From Xenoacremonium recifei (lineage: Eukaryota > Ascomycota > Sordariomycetes > Hypocreales > Nectriaceae), in assembly GCA_012184525.1 (NCBI GenBank), contig WOFQ01000012.1:1-64000 (forward strand): a DNA stretch of 64,000 nt, read 5' to 3'. Positions within the stretch are counted from its first letter, which is position 1; each line of letters opens with the position of its first letter. Positions 11,503 through 22,301 of the stretch are shown piece by piece. The notes beneath the pieces were generated by a model, which was given only the letters and a program-made list of their open reading frames with translations, had not been told where the DNA came from and ran no database searches. Both the position numbers and the translations under genes were made by a program.

Positions 11503-12916
11503 ATGTCGTCCATCGTGTATGTCATGGAACCGCCCCAGGGCCAGGTGCGAACCGAGGTGAACCCACCGAGCAGCGCGGGCTCAGTGCTGGCTGCCGGGAT
11601 TGCGACGTCCGTCATCGCCGTCATTGGGGTGTGCCTCCGACTCTTTACGAGGAAATATGTGGTAAAGGGCGTGTTGGGAATCGATGACTGTTCGTCTCCG
11701 TGTAAACCTTAAAGGGGTATGCAGAATATTGACGAAGCCTACGTAGACTTGTGCATCTGTGCTCTCGTTGTCAGCATGGGCTTCCTGGGATGCTCCCTTC
11801 ACAGTACGTAAACCTTAGACATCATGAAGTGTGGAATATGCGACTGATCACCTTTCTCACATGCAGTCGTCTCCCTTGGCGCTGGCCATCACATGTGGGA
11901 CGTGCCTCTGGCAAACTACAGCCCGCACCTGTTGCAGGTGAGAAGATGCTGTATTATGCATGTAACCTCAATACTAACAAGGAACTCAGACAAACATGGC
12001 CATGTTTTTGACATTTGCCATCTCTATTGCGTTTGCCAAGCTCTCAATTCTCTCTTTCTATTTGCGCATTTGCCCGGAAAGATTCTTCCGCCGCATTGTC
12101 TACAGCATTATCGCTGTTGTCTGCACTTACACTGTCACTTTCATGCTGCTGATCATCTTCCGATGCCGTCCTGTCTCCCGTAGTTGGGAGACTGACATCG
12201 ATGGTCACTGTGTGGGTCGCATGATACCCATGATGACACTGAGTATCTTCAATATCGTTCTCGACGTTGTTGTTCTTCTGCTGCCCATCAAGGTCGTTCT
12301 GCCGCTCCAGATCCCTATTCGACAGAAGATCTCTCTGGGTCTTCTCTTCGCCACCGGTGGCTTGTAAGTCAATCCTTTAGTATCACTGTGCTTCCTGTTG
12401 CTAATACAATCAAGTATTTGTGTCGTGGCCATCAAGCGAACCATCATCATGGCACCTCTTCTCAGGTCTGCTGACTACACCTGGAAGCTGCCCTCCCAGA
12501 TCCTCTGGAGCTTCATCGAGGTCAACGGCGGGCTCTTCTGCGCATGTGTCCCTGCCCTGAAGCCGCTTTGCGTCCGCTACATCCCCTTGTTTGCCAACTC
12601 TCATGGACACTCCTCCACCGAGAAATTCCACTCGGAGAAGGCGAAACGTGGCCGCACTATCTATACCCCTTCCTACGAGCTTCCCAGCCGCGAGGAGCTG
12701 TCCGAGTCTGCCCGGAACGACGACGAGGCTCAGCTCTGGTCGGATAAGAAGGGCGCAATGCCCTCTAGTGTGGACACTCGACAGGATTCCGAGAGCGTGG
12801 AAAGCTTCAGTGATAAATTGCCTCAAAAGCCTGCTCCTGTAGGGTTTTCTACCAAGCAGGTGCAGGATATCAACGGCATCCATATCACCAAGGAGACCTT
12901 CATCACCATTAGCTAG
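11503..12916 (+). CDS. SAT4-type rhodopsin-domain integral membrane protein
   Basis: Five exons: 11503-11689, 11747-11803, 11867-11937, 11990-12363 and 12415-12916; product 396 aa. It has the seven membrane spans of the fungal rhodopsin-domain (SAT4/PTH11-like) family. Family hallmarks are all present: GIDDY after the second span (rebuilt across intron 1), the GAGHHMWD loop, FAISIAFAKLSILSFYLRI, the W-x-DIDGHC loop before span five and IEVNGGLFCACVPALKPL near span seven. The C-terminal 120 residues are a hydrophilic tail. Members act as putative surface receptors or membrane proteins of unknown ligand. There is no CFEM domain at the N-terminus. The gene is convergent with the monooxygenase gene. 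Confidence 0.85.
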
Positions 12917-13668
12917 AGAAACAACCCGAAGAACACACCAACGAAGATATATGGCTGTCAGCAACAACGACTTCCCTTAAAGACTACCTGGATCGAATAT
13001 CATCTCCTTACATGTCTTCGCTCCCATAGAGCATAATAAAAGCACCCTGCGGCGCCGCCATTTGAGTACGAACTCAGCCGTAAGTCGACGCTCCAATGCA
13101 CATAAAACACAACCCAGAGCCACTGTTCTGTGCCCCTGGAGGAAATTAAGAGACGAGCCGGTCTCTCAAGCGCCGCGCCAAGATGACGACGTTGATGATT
13201 GTCAAAGCGACCGGGAAACAGTGATGAATGACGACTGGGGACCGGGTCAATTTTGGCGAGACCGGGACTTGGACTCTTGTATGATTTCTAGAAGACCATA
13301 TTGTATATAATATTGTAATCTGTACCATAATAAGTAGAAAAATGAAGGCGTTTGAAGATGGAACAGTCCTTGAATCGTGAAACACTCCTTTATTGAGCTG
13401 ATTATATGCATTGCTACCTGATAACCAATCATGATGCATGTCCAACTTATCTAACCAATATGCCCTTTGCTTGCTTCATAACCCAAGCCCTTTATCCAAA
13501 TTTAAGACGGCCAATATTTGCGCTGCGGGTTGGCCGGTGTCCACGCGAGGCACCGCATTCCCTTTATCGATCTATCCATATCCAACTTCAAGTGACAATG
13601 TTTCGAATACCATGGGAATTCTCATTTTTTTGGACCCTCCCATGGCCAAAAACTCCTCAAGGGGTGAC
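12917..13668. other. Convergent 3' flanks, no gene seen
   Basis: Contains the 3' regions of the rhodopsin-domain gene and of the monooxygenase gene. It is AT-rich around 13300-13400, compatible with polyadenylation. The short frames on both strands have no features. Confidence 0.5.
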
Positions 13669-15317
13669 TCAGAAGCTGGATCCTTCGTCTCTTGAGTGAT
13701 AGCCATTCCCGTTAGTGATGAACCTCTCCTCCCGACGCACTATAGCTTTGGGCAACGCGAAGCCAATGCCAAAGAACACGAAGATGGCCCACTTCCATCG
13801 GAATGGGTTGATGACAACACAAAAGAAGAACCACCAGACAAGCTCCAAGTAGGTAAAGAAGTCAAATGCGCCGGTTGGACTGTTCATCTTCAACACCTTG
13901 GTCATATCAATCCACCGTTGCATCCAGAAGGGACTGGGTCGCGTCAAGGGGTCAACGAGGAACATGAGCAGGATTCGAGTGTAGATGCCAATGTGCCAGT
14001 TGCCGACGGTGCCAATGGCGGAGAGGTAGGTGCAGTTAATTGCCGAGATAGAAGGGTGCGAAGGCGGGAACGTCTGGAGATACCAGTTAGGCGGAGGATA
14101 CGGCTCGTTGAAACAGTCATCGGGGAGGAAAGCCAACGATGGCCGCTTGAATCCAGTTGCCATGACCACAATATCCGCTTCAACGACTTCCTGATGACCT
14201 GGACCTCCCTTAGGGATCCCCTTGGCTCGTCGATTTATAACAATACCATCCTCGTTGAACTCTTCGATATCGCAGCGAATCCACTCAGCTTTGCCTTCTC
14301 GGAGCTTATCCATAACGTCAGAGTTGACCATGGGGGTGTCCATGAAAATCCCCTTGTCAGTTGGCGCTAGGTCCTGCAGGTCGCGGTAGAAGAATTTGCG
14401 AAGGAGAAATTCGGGGATGACGGAGAACATCGTCTCCTGGCCGAAGATGTTGAAGCTAAGGAGAGTGTCGACAATCATGTTTCGGGGGATGATCCATTTG
14501 TCGGAGCGTGAGAGAATCGTAGTCTTTCCGGCATCTTCTGCTGCTGAGAACTCGAGCGCCTCCACGGCGGAAGCACCACCCCCAATGACGGCAATTTTCT
14601 TGCCCTTTGCATCTTTTCTAATGACAGGGGTTAGATCTGCATTAAGCTTCGAAAGTCTGTAGACTTACCCTGTCAGCTCAGTAGAGTGATAGATTTCGCC
14701 CTTGAACTTCTCCATCCCCTGAATATGAGGCATCTTTGGTGCGCCGCAGGTTCCAATTGCTGCAATTACGCCCTCAAAGCGACCAAGGGATGGGTCATTG
14801 ACAATCCACCGGCCTTCATCATCTTGATATACTTTATCGACCTTGGTATTGAACCGTGTTTTGTTGTTAAGCCCGTACCGCTTCCAGAGCTGAGTGACTT
14901 GGCTGATGATCTGTTGACGGTCCGGATAGCCACGCTCCCACTTGACAGAAGGATGGAATCGATACATGAGAGAGTGGATCTGGAGGCCTGAAGTATCATT
15001 GACTCTCTGAAACAACCCAATTGTTAGTGTCAATCAACAATACTAGGAGGTGTATTACTTACACTCCATATTCCTCCAACTTGGTCCTTTGACCCGCCCT
15101 CAAAGATGGTCACGTCGAACCCATGGCCAACACAATGCGCTGCTGAAGTGACACCAGTAATGCCAGCTCCAATAATAGCAATTTTCGGTCGACTAAGTCT
15201 GTCATTGGGCCCGGGAGGCGTCGGAGAAAGCACCTTGTCCAGCACCCACTGTAGCAGCTGGTACAGGAACAGGAATGGGTGCAGAAGGGGATTCTGGACC
15301 TCGGATCTGGACCCCAT
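13669..15317 (-). CDS. Flavin-containing monooxygenase
   Basis: Three exons on the minus strand: 15317-15063, 15006-14669 and 14617-13669; product 513 aa. It is an FAD- and NADPH-dependent monooxygenase of the FMO/Baeyer-Villiger type. The FAD Rossmann motif is GAGITG (residues 50-55). The FMO identifying motif F-K-G-E-I-Y-H-S lies just before the second intron, and the NADPH motif GGGASAVE comes right after it. The ATGFKRP motif closes the core. A hydrophobic stretch of about 40 residues near the C-terminus (LVWWFFFCVVINPF...) and a hydrophobic N-terminus suggest membrane association, as in many fungal members. The substrate cannot be told. The gene is divergent from the NTF2-like gene at 15756. 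Confidence 0.9.
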
Positions 15318-15755
15318 TTTCGCGATGCAGCTTCAGAATCTCGAATTGGGGCGCAATTGAGACACAATTGAATCGAATTCTAGGAGCAAGATGAGCGACT
15401 TAAGAAGCTGAAGCTCAAATGGCATTTACACGTGAAAGCCGGGCTAGTCTTCATGACGTCAACTTCACATGCTCGGGTCTCGCCCCACCATGACATGTCT
15501 CGACCAGGAATCGAGATTCAGGAACCCGAATTAAAGAGCGAGACGCCAGCATTCCTGAGCCGCAGCTTGTTGTTGTTGAACTTTTTGATCAGGATGGGAC
15601 CCGCGCCGCATTTTCAGTTTTCCTTTTAAGTCCCCGTCCCCGAGACAGCATCGTCCTTCCACTTCCCCAGACGCTAGCCCTCCCCATTGCCAACTATCGT
15701 GACTCCTAGCACCAGGAAGACTCCTCCCATCTCAAACTTCCCCGGATCAGCGGAG
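15318..15755. other. Divergent promoter of FMO and NTF2-like genes
   Basis: This 438-bp region lies between two start codons that point away from each other, so it probably drives both genes. The part next to 15756 is CT-rich (15630-15740). No defined regulatory site is claimed. Confidence 0.5.
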
Positions 15756-16555
15756 ATGGAGCAGCCAGGTGAGCAACGATCACGGCAGAGAAGCAATGCA
15801 ATGCTCATTTACTGACCCACTCGCAGTCAAAGAGATCGCGGGTGTCATCACCGCCCTCACCCAGGGCACGCCCGAGGAGCAGGAGTCGACTCTTCAAGAG
15901 TATTTTCTCCCGAATGCCTCATTCTCGCATCCGTACTGCCATGTACCGTCATTCTCCAAGGGGACTATCCCTCTGGCCGGTGGCATTGACTCGCTCTGGG
16001 TCATTCTTGGCATCTATCGATGGTATCGAACTCTGAGCCCTCACATTGACATCAAGGTGGACTCGGCTGGTAAGAATAGACTGTCCCTCAATGGTCTCCT
16101 ACAAGGCTTACAATGATACAGCCTTCGACCAACGTAGTGGCCTGCTCTACGTATCCCTGCGTCAGACCTTTGCCGTGTGGTTCATCCCCCTGTACAAAGC
16201 GCCAGTCCGACTTGTGTCTGTCCTGCAACTCACGCAAAAGTCTGCACCAGGATCCCCAGTTGCATCGTCCCCTGGAAGATTCTCGCCTGAACCCTCGCCG
16301 AATGCGACAAAGAAGCGGAACTCTCTTAACTCTAAGCTTTCGAGGCCAACGACTGGACGAACCAAGTACTTCATCGCCAGCCAGGAGGATTTGTACCCTG
16401 TGAGCGATTGCATCCAGTTCTTGCTCCCAGGACTAGGTCCCTTCCTCTGGTTCATGTGGCAGATCTACAGCACTTGGCTCTGTGTCATGGGGTCGCTGCT
16501 CTTCTTGCCGCTCTACCTATTCCTGAATAGACGTCCAAAGCAGACAACCAAATAA
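15756..16555 (+). CDS. SigF-like NTF2-like domain membrane protein
   Basis: Three exons: 15756-15768 (only 13 nt), 15827-16069 and 16122-16555; product 229 aa. Exon 1 encodes MEQP plus one base, and the splice gives VKEIAGVITALTQG. The N-terminal 150 residues have the form of an NTF2/SnoaL-like fold (EYFLPNASFSHPYCHVPS, then IYRWYRTLSPHIDIKVDSA, then LYVSLRQTFAVW). This resembles the fungal family annotated as SigF-like NTF2-like. One hydrophobic C-terminal span (about 190-220) is followed by a short basic tail, so the protein is probably tail-anchored. The function is unknown. It shares an intergenic promoter region with the monooxygenase gene. Confidence 0.75.
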
Positions 16556-17699
16556 TTTGGTTTGCTTGACCGTGCTTTGGACTGCAAGGGGTTATGGCGC
16601 ACAGGATGGATCGGGTATATCAGGGCTTGGGTTATTGTTCCAAATGGTTGACACGCTTCGGGTTCGAAATTATCTTGGTAATGATTGGAATAATGATATT
16701 GTACAATAGTTAGGACTTTGGACAGTCGCCCGATTGCAAAGCGCGACAACAACACGATGAATCGTTTTCTAACTTCGACACAACTAGATGACGCGACTCT
16801 ATGAAAGATTAACGCGCTGAATAAGATCTAAAGAAGAAACAACGGAGATATTCGGAGCTGCCGGCATGACACTTCATTCCACATTCCAGAACGTGAAACA
16901 GTGGAAGTGAGCTACTCACGATATGTGCCTTACGGAACTAAGCGCTCGTTTGACCTGTGCGCTAAGGAGATTTATACCGAGGGAGCAACATGTGATTGTT
17001 CTTCAGACTGAGTTGCATAATGTCTTTCACACGAATCTAAATGTCTCGATGCCATCCAATAGGAGACCTCCAGACACTGCCCCAGAACCCAGAAACTTGG
17101 CGCCCGTTATTGTTGTCTCGGATAGCTATCACGAAAACACGAGATGAAATTGATCCTGATTCCTGAAGAAAGCCGTTGTCCAACCAAAAGCCACATTTGT
17201 CTTCACGTTCTATCACAAGCTATTTGTTCCCGTAGCCACAATTCCGAGTGTTTCTCAGCTCTCAAGACCACCTGACTATGGTATCGCAACATGAAGTCAG
17301 TGCTTGGAAACAAACGTGACTATGTGGACTTCCAGGCCAGAAAGAGCAAAGCTCCTTACGGAATTATTGTAATATCTCCACGCATATGTGGAAAGTTTGG
17401 CGGGATTTCTATATTGTTCCGGGAAGACGGGCATAATGTGCATTCACGCGCGGGTGAGCCCGCTCCTCTAGTTCTGAGCGTGCCAAGTGAAAGATGTCGA
17501 GAGGACGGCCCCGGGACGATTCGAGTGATTGCGGAGTGCCATAACACGCATAACACTATCCATGTAACACAAAACAGTTAAACTAAAAACACTATTCAGA
17601 GGGCCAAATTGCTATCAAAGGCCAGTGAGCTCCCCAATCTCAAGCAATGCCTAGATTTCAGCGAGATACTTTAACATCGCATTATCAGAATGCATTCCA

Positions 17700-17800
17700 T
17701 AAACCCTGACCCTATCTGAAACCCGAGTAAATGACTATACCCCTAATACTAACTTCCCCTAGCCCAAATACCTAATCATAGCCTGAACCCTAACCCTCGA
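17700..17800. repeat. Degenerate telomere-like patch
   Basis: The patch contains AACCCTAACCCT at 17786-17797, plus scattered variants such as CCCTGACCCTA, CCCCTAATACTAA and ACCTAATCATA in the 90 bp before it. The canonical fungal telomere unit is TTAGGG/CCCTAA. Only two perfect adjacent units are seen, so an interstitial relic is possible but chance cannot be ruled out. Confidence 0.35.
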
Positions 17801-18341
17801 GCAGGAAAACTGACTGTTGCTATATCGAAGGCGGGAGAAATGCCTATCTGAACCATATTTAGCTGTTATATGTGTTACGGGTTGTATTGTTCGAGTAATG
17901 GCACTTATTGCGGAGTACTTGAACCCTTATAGGCAACGGGCTTCGAGAAATGTAAAACCGGCGCCCCAAACTTACAACACATCGCTTGTGGCCGTGGACC
18001 TTGAGGGCGGATCATCTGCATCACTAATGGCGTTAATTCTCAGTCGGAACAACTGAAGTATCCGCTGCATCTCAACATTTCTCATAGAATTACAAACATG
18101 TCAAAGGGAAAGGGGATGACTTGGTGATTGCGCGGTCTGATGATAAACGTTATGCTAGCATTCAAGATTCTTCAAGATGAAGAATGAGAACAGATAATTA
18201 GAAGGCGATCAGACCTCTGATATAATAACGTGAAGACTTGAGCTATACAAGTCCGAGATTAAGTGTAGGTTCGATGTGTCATCCATCGTGGTCACCAGCG
18301 AGGACACTCCCACATTGCATCGTGACTTTGATGAATGCCTG

Positions 18342-18375
18342 CTTTTCCCTTCCTTTCCCTTCCTTTCCCTTCCCC
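18342..18375. repeat. Pyrimidine decamer repeat upstream of transporter
   Basis: A 34-nt pure pyrimidine run with three perfect tandem copies of TTTCCCTTCC (18344-18373). It ends about 50 bp before the start codon at 18427. CT-rich tracts are common just upstream of transcription or translation starts in filamentous fungi. Confidence 0.75.
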
Positions 18376-18426
18376 AAGTTCGAGTATATCCCCACTATCA
18401 ACGCAATATTCTGATGCTATCTCCAA

Positions 18427-20053
18427 ATGTCTGACATCCGCAATATGACCTCTCCGCCCATCTCGCACGATATGTCTCAGGCCGGGATCAATGAGGCCAC
18501 AAGGGGCATGTCGCTCACCAACGAGATCTCCCAGAGTAATGATGCCAAATATGAAACCGAAGCCTCTGACTTTGAGCGCCGCAAGACCGAGGAGGGCATT
18601 GCCAGATTCAAGCGTCTTGGTTGGAAGCGTCTCACGATGCTAATGATAGTCCAAGCTATCGCTCTGGGTGCCCTCTCTCTGCCCACAGCCTTTGCAACAC
18701 TCGGTATGTTTCTAGGGGTGTTCTTCTGCCTTTTCATTGGCATGATTGCTATCTACACTGCATACATCGTCGGCCAAGTCAAACTTCGATACCCGCATAT
18801 TGCGCATTACCCAGATGCTGGACGGTTGATGTTTGGAAAGAAGGGATACGAGATCGTTGGAGCTATGCTGGTGATCCAACTACTTTTCCTCACGGCTTCG
18901 CATTGCTTGACGGGGACGATTGCTTTCATCAATATCACAGGATCCAGCTTCTGCAGTCTTATATGGGGCGCTATCTCTGCTATTATCCTGCTGTTGCTCG
19001 CAGTGCCGCCAAGCTTCGCCGAGATCGCTATTCTAGGATACATCGACTTTGCTTCGATCATCCTCGCAATCGCCATTACCATCATCGCTACTGGCACCCA
19101 AAGCGACTCTGGGCGAGACCCTATGTCTGAGTGGTCGGCATGGCCTAAAGAGGGAACGACTTATGCCCAGAGCATAATCGCAATATGCAACATCTTCTTC
19201 GCGTATAGCTTTTGCTTGTCTCAGTTCTCTTTCATGGATGAGATGAGAAATCCGCATGACTATATGAAGGCTATTTACACTCTTGGGGGGATTGAGATCT
19301 TCATCTATACCATTACAGGCGCCCTGATCTATTCTTTCGTCGGAATCGATGTCAAGTCTCCCGCTCTCTTGTCTGCCGGGAGTACGGTGAGCAAGGTTGC
19401 CTTCGGCGTGGCGATTCCTGTCATCTTCATCAGTGGTTCTATCAATACCACAGTCGCGGCACGATACGTCCACGGACGTTACTATCAGGATTCCATTACG
19501 CGGTTCGTTAACACGACTAAAGGATGGGTTACCTGGCTCGCTCTCATCACCGTCTTCACAGTGATTGGGTTTATTATTGCCGAAGCAATTCCTTTCTTCA
19601 ATGATTTGGTTGCCATCGCATCGAGTCTGCTCAATTCCGGCTTCACTCTGTATCTCCCCGCATTAATGTACTTCATGTTACTCAAGGGCACTACTTTCGA
19701 ACATTTGTATTGGCGTTGCGGTGTTTTAGTAAACATCGCAATCTTCGTCCTGGGTCTTATGGTACTGGTAGGAGGAACGTACGCCGTCATCGTTGATATC
19801 GTGAGTGACCCCTAACCCCTACACTCATAGCTTTTGGGCTGACTTCGGGATATAGGTCGACCAGTACGAGAAGGGAAAGGTCAGGGGAGCATTTGTATGT
19901 ACTCAGATTTGAATCAAATATCCAGCATTAACTATACGCAAAAATGTATAGCATCAGATGTCTTTCCTACATAATGGCCGCGAGTCAAACCGCGATGAGA
20001 TGAAGCAGTCTCCACCTCAGCAATCAGAGATCAGAGATCAGAAATGTGAATGA
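18427..20053 (+). CDS. Amino acid transporter (Aa_trans / AVT type)
   Basis: Three exons: 18427-19800, 19856-19894 (39 nt) and 19952-20053; product 504 aa. It is a polytopic transporter of the amino acid/auxin permease family. The cytosolic N-terminus of about 65 residues is followed by about eleven hydrophobic spans, starting at LTMLMIVQAIALGALSLPTAF. The first-span ALGALSLP segment and the later SQFSFMDEMRNPHDY loop are typical of fungal members. The two small C-terminal exons are inferred: the frame past 19800 would stop at once, and splicing restores DIVDQYEKGKVRGAF and a hydrophilic tail ending near CE. Substrate and membrane (plasma or vacuole) are not determined. Confidence 0.87.
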
Positions 20054-20110
20054 GGCAACCTAAAGTCATCGTGAGAATTTGTTATGGAGATTATGTATAC
20101 TATACTCTAA

Positions 20111-21334
20111 TCAATTGTCTTCCCCAAATGTCACCTTGATGACTTGGATATGGTTGTTATTCGTGAAGCCAATCGTGAGCGTTCTTCCCGACTCATCAAG
20201 GTGCGGGTATGCCACTCCAGCGTATACCAAGCCATTTTCAATGGGCTCAGTCTTGAATATTTCCTTGTCGCCAGTCCATGGACCTTCAGGAGATGGAGCA
20301 GTGCGCAGTTGAACCGTTCCACCTTGAGCGTGAATTTCAGTACGAAGCTCACGATGTGCCATTAGAAAGGGGTCTTACCAAGATCAAGATGGACATATAT
20401 GTAGGCCAGGAAGTATTGGCTGTAGACAATCTGTCCCTGGCCAACTCCCCACATCACAGCCGTTTCAGCATTGCATTCCGTGAGGACTTCATCCTTCCAG
20501 CCCTGTTGTCGTCCCCACCAATACTCGTACTTGCTGAGATCGAAAGCATCGGCAGCCTGTACACGAGCCATGTAGACGTATAATTTTCCCGGGAACTCAC
20601 TCTCGCTGTTTGGTGGGTTTCCCAGTATGTAGATGTATTCGCTATTGACATCCCGATACGCCGCGACATCACCGTACTTGGGGAGAGAGTCGCCATCCCA
20701 CCACATGCCCTGGTCACCAAAGCGCTCGACCACAGTAGGCACGTCATCGACTACTTGGATCCTTGCGACTCCAGCACCTTTATAATGCTCGTTGTCATTC
20801 TGAACCTTTGCGTAAGTCTCGAAGTTCCTTGCCGTCACTCAATTCCGAACTTACCACGAGGTAATAAAGAGCACCAGTCCCAGTCTCGGCGTCTGTTTCG
20901 ACGATACTCGTACCTCCAAACCCGAAAATATTCGTCTCGCCCCATTCTTCGTTGAAAGGCATCAGCTGTTTCTGGTGGGGGACGGGTTCATCATCGTTCA
21001 AATGCAGGTCATGCACAACAAGAGGGTCATCCGTCAGAGCCGAAAGCGAATTCCTCACCATGCCATGGAATCCTTCGCGGTCCTCCCTTGGATCAGTCAC
21101 GCCGGGAGCGCACCAGAGAGTATCGCCATAAACGGCGTACCATTTGCCCTGAAGCTGGCCTGTGAAGCCCAAGTCGCGTTTGCTAGCGCTATTGTCCGCG
21201 AGTTGGTGGCCGAGGAACACCACGGTAAATTCCCCGATCGGGTTATCGCCCACGGGTTGAGTATTGTCGACAGCCATGGCGAATGTTGTTAGGAATAAGT
21301 ATTTGAGGAGGCATGAATGCCAAGTAAGAAGCAT
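20111..21334 (-). CDS. Secreted DUF4185-like protein
   Basis: Three exons on the minus strand: 21334-20855, 20799-20379 and 20322-20111; product 370 aa. The chosen start gives a clear signal peptide (MLLTWHSCLLKYLFLTTFAMA); an upstream in-frame ATG would bury it. Introns are 55 and 56 nt with GTAAGT/GTAAGA donors and CAG/AAG acceptors. The mature part has beta-propeller-like blocks: YAVYGDTLWCAPG, a MVRNSLSALTDDP block, FGFGGTSIVE, GALYYLV, then YIYILGNPP and a PSPEGPW blade near the end. This resembles DUF4185/glycosidase-like secreted proteins. An extracellular carbohydrate-related role is an inference only. The stop lies 58 bp past the stop of the converging transporter gene. Confidence 0.72.
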
Positions 21335-22301
21335 AACGCGCGGGGTTCGGCGTTTGCTGGTCGATCTTGGCCTGTCGCCGAGGTTCACGTGCATTGAAGT
21401 GGCCGCTTTAATGATGCGAGACGTTGTTCTTGGAAGGAGTGCATTTCTTGGTGGATTTCGCCAAGGAAAATCGAGATACTCAGAATTGCCAGGCTGGTCA
21501 TTGCAAAGCAGTGCATACATCCGGAAACTCTCGAACTGACAGATCGGAATGGTATGGAGAAAAAGGCTCTGTCTCTGCTAAACTAAAGCTAAATCCTCAT
21601 GCGTCGCATTTCTCCAACCTCCCCCAGACTCTGAGCTTCAGACTACCTAGCCGCGAGACAAGATTCTGTCGACCCCTTTGTTTATAAGGCTGCGAACACT
21701 TGAGTTACAATGCCGCCTTGCATTTTTTCCCCGGATCATCTCATCTCGAGTGCAGAGCGCCAAAAAGTCCCAAATCGCTAGTCTTTATTCAGTGAACTTT
21801 AATCAAGGAAATATATACAAAAGAATTAATGAATTCCAGGCGAATAAGAGCCGTCTACATCACGGCAGCAATAGCATCAGCCACTGGCGCAGCTTGGGCT
21901 GAGCAGCCCCTCATCCAGGAACTGCTCATCTGGATCCCAAGACTGCCTCACAGAGTGATCATCATGGACATTAAGCCCCCACCCTCTTACTTTTTCTAAT
22001 TTCGTGTTCCCGCAGCCCAAGTTCCATTTCAGTATCCGTTTCCTTTCCTGCCATGTCGTTCCGTCCATGATTCCCGCCAGTTCCATATCCAGTGTACATC
22101 AGTCGTGTCATGAGCGAGTGTGGTATCATGTGCCGTCGTGGCTCTATCAGTTGGGGTCGTGAGAGTAAGGAAAAATTACCAAAATTATAAAGTCCTATGG
22201 ACAGCGCTTGACTGTACCCAGGACGTCTGACTCTAAGTGCTTGAGAGAGACAAAGAAGTGAAGTGAACAGAAAGGCTTGAAAAATGGTGAAGGCAAAACG
22301 C
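21335..22301. other. DUF4185 gene upstream region and wall-protein 3' flank
   Basis: No gene is supported. The left part is the promoter of the minus-strand secreted protein and the right part the 3' flank of the minus-strand wall protein. The frame 21971-22420 overlaps the wall gene's end and has no features. Confidence 0.5.

Larger units (their letters stand above)
16556..18426. other. 1.9-kb gene-poor, AT-richer stretch
   Basis: No coding region is supported on either strand. It holds a degenerate CCCTAA-rich patch at about 17700-17800 and the pyrimidine repeat at 18342-18375 just before the transporter gene. The frame at 17291-17581 has no family features. Confidence 0.5.

Noticed and set aside
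11503..20053. Secondary-metabolite gene cluster
   Set aside because: A monooxygenase and a transporter are present, but there is no polyketide synthase, peptide synthetase, terpene cyclase or pathway regulator.
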